The position numbers and the translations under genes are program-made. Positions 51,401-59,476 of a stretch of 64,000 nt of DNA are shown in pieces (the first letter of the stretch is position 1; every line of letters begins with the position of its first letter). Location of the stretch: NCBI GenBank assembly GCA_031213475.1, contig JARUPZ010000037.1, positions 992,001-1,056,000 on the forward strand. Reading direction: 5' to 3'. The notes beneath the pieces were generated by a model, which ran no database searches, had not been told where the DNA came from, and saw nothing but the letters and a program-made list of their open reading frames with translations. Source of the DNA: Nereocystis luetkeana. Its lineage: Eukaryota; Sar; Phaeophyceae; Laminariales; Laminariaceae.

Positions 51401-54400
51401 CTCTTGCTTCGTTCAAGCGTTGAGATCGCATACTCCTTCCTCGACGCATGTTACCCCCGCGATGGCAGTCGCCAGCGCATCCCTGCGGAAAACACTCCAT
51501 GTCGCCATAAGTCTTGCTACTAGTCTCACGCAACGAACTTTCTGGTGGAAATAGTATCGATGCTTGGTCATTGGTCGCTTTCGTTAGAAGTTCAGGAGCT
51601 ATGAAAGTGCTCTGCAAAATCACGGCTCGGCGAGACATGCTCCCTTCGCCCAAAAAGATACGATACAATGCCATACTTGTTAGGTCTGTATGATACAATA
51701 CCGGTATCTCATCAACAGTCGGCGCACCTGGGACTGTCATCTTCCAATAGAAACTCCCAAGCAGCTTTGCCTTGCGACACCCCGACATCCACCAGCGCGC
51801 ACGTATTGCACGAGGTCAAGGCCGAGTACAACTGCCCATCCTCCGAAATAGTAAAGGACGTCATGCTTTCCTGGCGACAGCAACAGCGTTATACGGGGCA
51901 GACAGGATCGCACAATGGCCACAACAGCCACATTGGTACTTAGCAGCGTCAATAATAGCCTTAATAACGGCGATCGACCGAGGCTCGTAGGTCAACAAGT
52001 GTACCATAATATTCACCATTACTTGGCCCATGGAACACCGGGAACCGCAGATATTCCGCACAAACGTTACATGTTACCTTGTCGACTTCAAATGAAGCTT
52101 TGACCGGATGCCAGCCGGTCGGGGCCAGCGCAAGACCTTCCTGGGGATTAGTGAGCTGAGTTTGCCGCAAAATATCCTCCGCCATCGACGCAGCGGCCTC
52201 CTCGGTGGGGTTCCGGCTGATACGTTCTGACAACACCTCCGACAAGCGCACCTGCAAAACGCGACGTACAATAAGTAGGTAGGAGACAGGAGGGGCGAAA
52301 AGAGGCAATAGTGATGACAACAGCGCATGTTGCTGGAAGCATCGAACGCCCAAGCTAAATTATTGGACCCCAGACCGCTACTCAGACAGCCTCTGATCTC
52401 GACGAAACCGAATGCTCCTTTACTGTCTCCGGCGTAAGAAAGCGAAAACGCTCACCAACGGCGGCAGCAGGCCCTCAGCAATACGCGGACGGTCCACAGA
52501 CAACAGCGCATGTTGCTGGAAGCATCGAACGCCCAAGCTAAACCATTGGACCCCAGACCGCTACTCAGACAGCCTCTGATCTCGACGAAACCGAATGTTC
52601 CTTTACTGTCTCCGGCGTAAGAAAGCGAAAACGCTCACCAGCGGCGGCAGCAGGCCCTCAGCAATACGCGGACGGTCCACACACATGCACACGCCGTGAA
52701 GAAACGGCGGGAGTAGCACGCCGACTAGCTGCCACCACGGACTGTCACTATCCTCAGCTTCGTCACTTGGTGAACACTCGCCTGTGAGAACTCGGCAGCA
52801 CACCTGCACGCGATATGGGGGTAAGGCGTGCTTGTTGATTCGCTCTGGGCTTGCATTTGCCAAGGGGGGCTACGCTACCATTACATTAATACCGGAAACG
52901 GGACTCATGGGAATGGCAGTATCCATCCCGCAAACCATGGCCGGTACTCACTGAACACTCGCATCAAACGATCGGGTGATAAAACGTGTGCTTTGATTCC
53001 ACTTTTGAGACCTCGAAACTATCGACAAACACAATGTGTGAGAACCATCAATGATACGTGACTGATCTCCAGCATAGCACACCGACCACAGCTAAAAGTA
53101 AGACCACATTTAGCACGTCAAATGCGCGGGGGGCGTAGCCCACGAACACGGTCACGAACAGGGCAAAAGCGGCCGCCTTGATCGGAAAGAGAGCGGTCGT
53201 TTCTATCACTACAGTAAGTGAATCATAACTTGACTATAAAAATCGCGCGTCGAGGATGAACGCTCAAGCGCCAACTGCGTTGGGAACGAGAAACACTGTT
53301 TATTCCGTTCCGCGCCCACTACACGACGCAAATCTCACTTGAAGGAGGCACTGCCCGTACTGACACAAAAGAAGCTCGTGAGGGTTATCTTCCGTGCGAT
53401 CACGCTTCAACACCATGCATAGCAGATGCTGCTGGCATGTGTCGAGCAAGGTGAAGTTGAGAGTCGTCCCTGCGGCACCCTTAGATACGAGGTGATCCCA
53501 GTGACTCCCTTGACTGCCCCACTCCCCAGAAACTCGCGCGGGTACGCCATCGTCCACCGGATCAGATTGGTTTCCAGTCTCCGCGGACTCTCCTTCGATA
53601 GACCATGGCCGTCTGAGGTCTCCTGGTGGCCCTCGGCGTGGCCGCTCCCTGCTGCACAAGCTGGCCCCAACGCCACTGCTTCCAGCTGAAACGCCTTCCC
53701 CGCCTTCTTCTCGTTGCGGGACCCTGGCCATGCGAGTAATAGGACACGCTTTGTCAGCCATAGATGTCAGCATCAACTCCAGCAGGTCTGAAACAGCACT
53801 TCGCTCAGCCTCGTCTTCTTCGAAGAGGACAAGCAGCTGCAGCACAGACTCTGTGCGGGCGAAGTGCTTCAACAGATCACGAAGGAGCGTCATGCGCTCC
53901 CGTGGAATCTGTGCCAGCGATCCAATTGAGCCGTGTCCCACGGAACCTGAGCTTGAGAGCCCTTTGGCCGCGCCCGGTCTCTCCTTCACGCTTGAACGTT
54001 CGAACACCGTAGACTTCAAATGCCACACCAACCCGAGCAGGAGATGCAGGCGGTCTTCCACCAATGGCATCAAGAGGGGAAGGCCGCTTGTGAAAGTATC
54101 TACCGTGGCCCGTAGGAGTACGGGATCGCCTTCTTGCTTTACCATAATGTCCTGCAAGCAGTGCAAAATGTTCGGCAGGAGTCTCTCACGTCCATCCGTT
54201 GGCGGACCCGTCTCCGGAGCCTCGTTTAATGCGTGCCGCTGTCTGTTGTAGTCCAGCAAAAGATCCACTTCAGCGGGATCCACATGCACGTCCACCAAGC
54301 GGCAGAAGTTTGCGCGCATAATTTGCAGCAGGGACAAAACTGTTGATGCTGCGGACACCTTGTCGGCATCCGCGCCGTCTTGGAGACAGGAAAGCGACCT

Positions 54401-55608
54401 CACCAGCAAATCGTACAGCTTGCGAAACACAGCCGCGGTAGGCTGGATGATGTAAGGCTCTTCCAAAGCGAGTGGCTTCCCATTGCTTTGTACACCCCCA
54501 GCTGTTGCAGCAGTACCTACAGCCTCGGCAGTTCCAGGTATCCGGGCCAGCGTTCGCCAGGGGTCTGAAAAGTCCGCTCCTGTACGAAGACCTTGCGCGG
54601 TGCCAGTGTCCGCCGCGCCAATGACCATTCTCCTGAACGGCAATGGCCGCGCCATCGTCAGGATGGGAAAGCGGCTGCTCTGCCGGGTTCCTCCACTCAA
54701 GCTCCCCCCGGATTCGTTGGCGTTCGCGTTATTGACGCTTTTTCACACAAGCAAAACCGAGAAAGGCAGCGAAGGGGGTAAATCAGAGACCATACTGCTG
54801 ACGCGAGAACAAACCCCGTTTCCGCCACCCACAAGGAACGCACCACGTAAAGAATGCATGCCGGTGTCTAATGATGATTCGCACCTGATATACCTGCGGG
54901 CGTCGAAATCAAGCGACTCCCCACTCCCGGCAATGACCCCGCCGCCATCGATTGAAGCGGGCGTGGCTGGAAAGGGAAGGAAACAAAAATAGCGGCCGCA
55001 CGCCACACAATCGGAAGGGAACACGTGTTTTAGTAGAGAGCCGCAACGCAGGTATTTCCATACTGCAGTGCAACAGGAGTAAATATGAGAGCTGTGACGG
55101 CTTGGACGCGACGCACAGGTCAATGTCGGCCTAACCAAACTGATTGAGTGAAAAACGACAGTTGGATAGGACCCATGTACCTGCCATCAGCCTGCTGACC
55201 GCGTGGGCCGAGTCGTCAACTGTTTCTGACAGCCGGTTCATTCGATCTTCATCTCCTTCCTCAACGTCGGATTGCTGCTCCGTAGCTCTGTGCTCGTCTC
55301 TTTCCGTGTCTTCTTCGCCTCGTGGAACGTACCACTGTGCCAAGTTCGCGAGGCTTGCGAGAAGACCCCTCGATGGCGAGGAAGCAGAGGCACCGCGGAT
55401 GAACGAAGCAACTGCCTCTTCTTCGCGCCGAGCAGACTTGCGAAGATGCAGGTTGCCGTGTGATCCCCGTGCAAACTTGCCTGCGGCATTGCTGCGATCT
55501 CCAGCGTTGCCACGGGGCTCTACTACCGGGTTGGCAGACGCGTCGACTTGGTTCGAGTTGTTCGAATCTTCGCCCCCAACGACGGGCGCCTGCGGCTGCT
55601 CTTCTGGT

Positions 55609-55649
<41 letters not shown>

Positions 55650-58600
55650 ACGCCGCTGCTGCTGCTGCGACGGACGCTGTGGCAAAGGTGCCGCCTCCTT
55701 TTCCTCGCCACCGCGGTATGTCGCGCCTTCCTCGTCACTTTCGTCCTCGCTGTCTGATGTGTCACCGTCAGACTCGCTATATATTCGCTTTAGCTCCACC
55801 AATCGCACCAATTTGGCACTTCCATAGAAGCACACCGCGGGGTGCACCTCGGGCGGGACGTTTGAGAACACAACGCCCTGATCCGCCCCATTCACCTCCA
55901 AGGAGAGCGTACCAGCTTCGCAATTCAACGTCAGGCGAACGGAGTCCAGCGGATGAATTTTGCGGGTCATATGGTTGCGCCGTCCCCCATTACTGTATGT
56001 CTCTCCACTGTAGCAGCGGATCATCCACATCTGCGAAGGGCGACATGAAGCAGGAGCACGCGAGGGTTCGGCATATGGAAACTGATACACGCGGACTCCG
56101 GAATGAACATAGCACATTGGATATTCGAGATACCTCAGGGACGGACGTAAGTTTGTGCCCGTCCTGTTTCTCAAGACACCACGTTCGACCAACAAATAGC
56201 GCGGGCCCCAACACCTTACAAAGTACCTGGTACGGTATATCATAGTGCACAACGATGCAGCTGCAGATTTACGCGATGCCACGAAAGCAAAATCCGATAT
56301 AGTTCACCTGATGGGAGTCTTCGTAGTACGAGTTGGTCACTGGGTTGACGGCCACTCCCACGCAGGTCGTCTCGTCACCGCTGTTCTCTCGCTCTAATGC
56401 AAGCTCCCACGACCACACACCCCGGCGCAAGCATTGCTGAAGGAGGCTATGGCTGTGACCACTGTCCGCCGCGCTAGAAACCAGCTGCCCACACTCGCTC
56501 ACCACAACCCACCTCGACGACAACGCCGCGTCAAATCCTGCATCCCGGATGATACGCTCGCGATCCTGGCGGCACGCTTGGCGCTTCGCGCGACCTGCGG
56601 CCAATAAAAGGGTAGACACGAACGCTTGCAAGCCTTGCTGCTGTCCTAGGCTGTGAACCGCGTTTTCTCGAGCGGAAGCTGTTGGGGTGCCTCCTTCGTT
56701 CCAAGCTCCCTCTGCCGAGCCGGGGGTTGCTGCGGTCTCTATATCCATGAAAACCCGGACCAGGTCAAGCTCGAATTCCAGCGCACAAGACGCCTGCGAG
56801 GATTTGTACAGAGAGCACGGCGCGGTCGTAGTAGTAGCTCATATATCGCAAAAGAAAAACTACTTGGAACACTTCACGCTAAATCTCCGCGTAAATTTCT
56901 GCAAATTTAACGAACCCTGCCCCTCACCTTGCACACGCCCAGCAGAGCCCGTAAAATGTACGCCTGTAGATCGGTCTGGTGTTGGGAATGCTGGGTAAGC
57001 AAGAAGGTCTGTACTTGGCGCAGCACTGTCATCACATCGGACGGGCTGCGACAAGGAGAGGAAGAGAAGGGACCGTTCTGTAATCAAATAATAATTGTGT
57101 TACCAGGCAAAAAACAAGGCTCTTAAAAGCGTGCACGCCTGAAACGAATCCTGCAAGTTAAGACGTGACTTGCGACGTGTCCCTGCACGTCCAGGGTGGA
57201 GAAATCGGACACAAGTAACGCCTCCCGAAAACATCATACTCCAAATTGTGGCTACAGCTCAATTCCACAGTGCTGGACTCTTGCCTGGCAGAGGGATCTG
57301 GCGCGTTAATCGCAACATCATAGATCCTCAGCGCTCCCCCCGATCTGCTGGCTGTGGTTCCTTTCATTTTTAGCCGGACGTGCGTAACCGCAGTGATGGG
57401 CTGAAGGGCAGAACCCGCCTGCGCCTTACGGCGAGGATCCCTGAGAGAATGTGACATCGAATGAAGCAAGTTATACGCGTTATGCCAAGTAATAGTAAAC
57501 CTCGACATTTACATGCTGGCACGCTCGACCTCTACACAGCCATAATTCGCGCATGATCTCCCGTATGCCGGTTGCCGTCGATGATAGGAAGTGCGAACAC
57601 GCAGATAGCCCGGAAAACTCGACGCTTCGTTACTGTCGCTTTGAGCAATGTGTATCACCATCTCGTCCCTTTAACGTCTAAATGAATATCACGGAAGACT
57701 GCAGACAGCTTCTCCCCCTCGACAGCGAAACGCTAACAACAGCACTCAAAAGGTGCACAACTATCCAAGCTAATCATCCTCGCTTCCTCAACGCCATCGA
57801 TCAACAAATAAGGTATTATACTCGCCTTTTCCTCCGTAGCCCTAGCAGTGAAACGGGATATCGATGCTGCGACGACCCTAGCGAGGCCTTGTGAGCAAGG
57901 GCAACATCTACCGCTTCACCGCCGCCGGTAATTCCCTGCCACTCTTGCCCTCCGTCCACCAAAGCCTCGATGCTCAGCGCAAGCGGAACCGCATTCTGGT
58001 CTGTGCCAGAGGCAGGATCCCCCGCCCCCCACTGCACGCTAACCGATGTCAGCTCCGTCGCCGGTACACTCAGCGCGACCTGCCCGATAGGTGAATGCAA
58101 CAAAAAACAGGTACTATAGAGAAAGCCGTATGATCTCTAGACGTCATTTTCCACCACCCGATGCGGAGGATATTTCTGCGAACAAGCAATCTCGTGCTTC
58201 GCAATAGCATCAAAGCCAAAATTTTATCCGAAAGATAACTCAGGTCATTCCACCATACCCCTTTAGTACGAGGTAGGCTTCTGACTTTCGCCTCAGCACC
58301 CGGCATTGAGTTTCTTGACTCCAACCAAATATCGTAGTACATCAACTACCATACTTCCAGCTCGAGGTGTCCTAACTGCGCATCAGGCGACAACAGCAGA
58401 CCGACGACCTTGGGTTTCTGCTTGTCGGGCAACGATCCCGTGCGCTTGTAGTACTCTAATACAACGACCAGGCACAACAGCCAATAAGTACGTGGGTGCC
58501 GCCCGAAGTACTATACCCGTAGCGTGTATTGGTACCAATATACTCGTGCGCCATATAGCGTCTATCTCTTCACATACTAACTCCGCGAAACCTCACGCCA

Positions 58601-59413
58601 ACTCTACACACCTGCCATGTGACGGTGCTCGATCCGGTGGCAGTTGACTTCCACCCCACGTGCAACCCACCAGTAACGGCAAGGCGTGCCAGCGAAGCGG
58701 AACTGCTAGCAGTCGCAGTTTCGGGATCGACGGACACTCTCTTTTCGGGCTCTGACGGCAGCGGGCTCCAGTACTTGAACTAAGTCCGCCGCGGAGTTTA
58801 CGCGTTCAAAAGTACCGACAGCCGTGGCGTAGCAAACGTTTTACAAAAACAACAGATGATGTGGGGATTATAGCAATGGACGCTGCAATCTTATGAGGAG
58901 CTGAAGAGCACTGATTGCTGATTACCCATAAGATGGTGGTCCTCGCTGGTGGCCCTTCGTGGGGGACATCGGAAAATCGTCTCCTTCGGAAAACCATTTA
59001 GCCAACAGAGCCAAAAATAACTGGTAGAATCTATGCCCCACAACAGCAGTGGCATATCGCAGGGCATCGAGTTAGTGGGGCATTCTCACCAGGTTCTGCG
59101 GAGGAAATCCCTCAAGCATGTCGGCCAGCATAGCGAAAGGCGCTCGAATCAGATTCACGTTGCTACGCCCAGTCCCCTCGCCAGACGGAAGGGCTTGCAG
59201 GGCGGTGGCCAACGACGCGAGGGTCGAAAGTGACTGAAGGGCAACTGCATTCATCATCAATGCCAGGCGCACATCCCCTTGTTGCTGGCCTCCGGTAGAT
59301 TGAGGCCTTGACCTCAGCCGCATGTGAAATGGTCGACATCGGGATCTGGTGCGGGCAATGCGTGGCAGAAATCCCATGGCGTTGAGAGATGATCGCATAT
59401 TATTATAATTATA

Positions 59414-59476
<63 letters not shown>

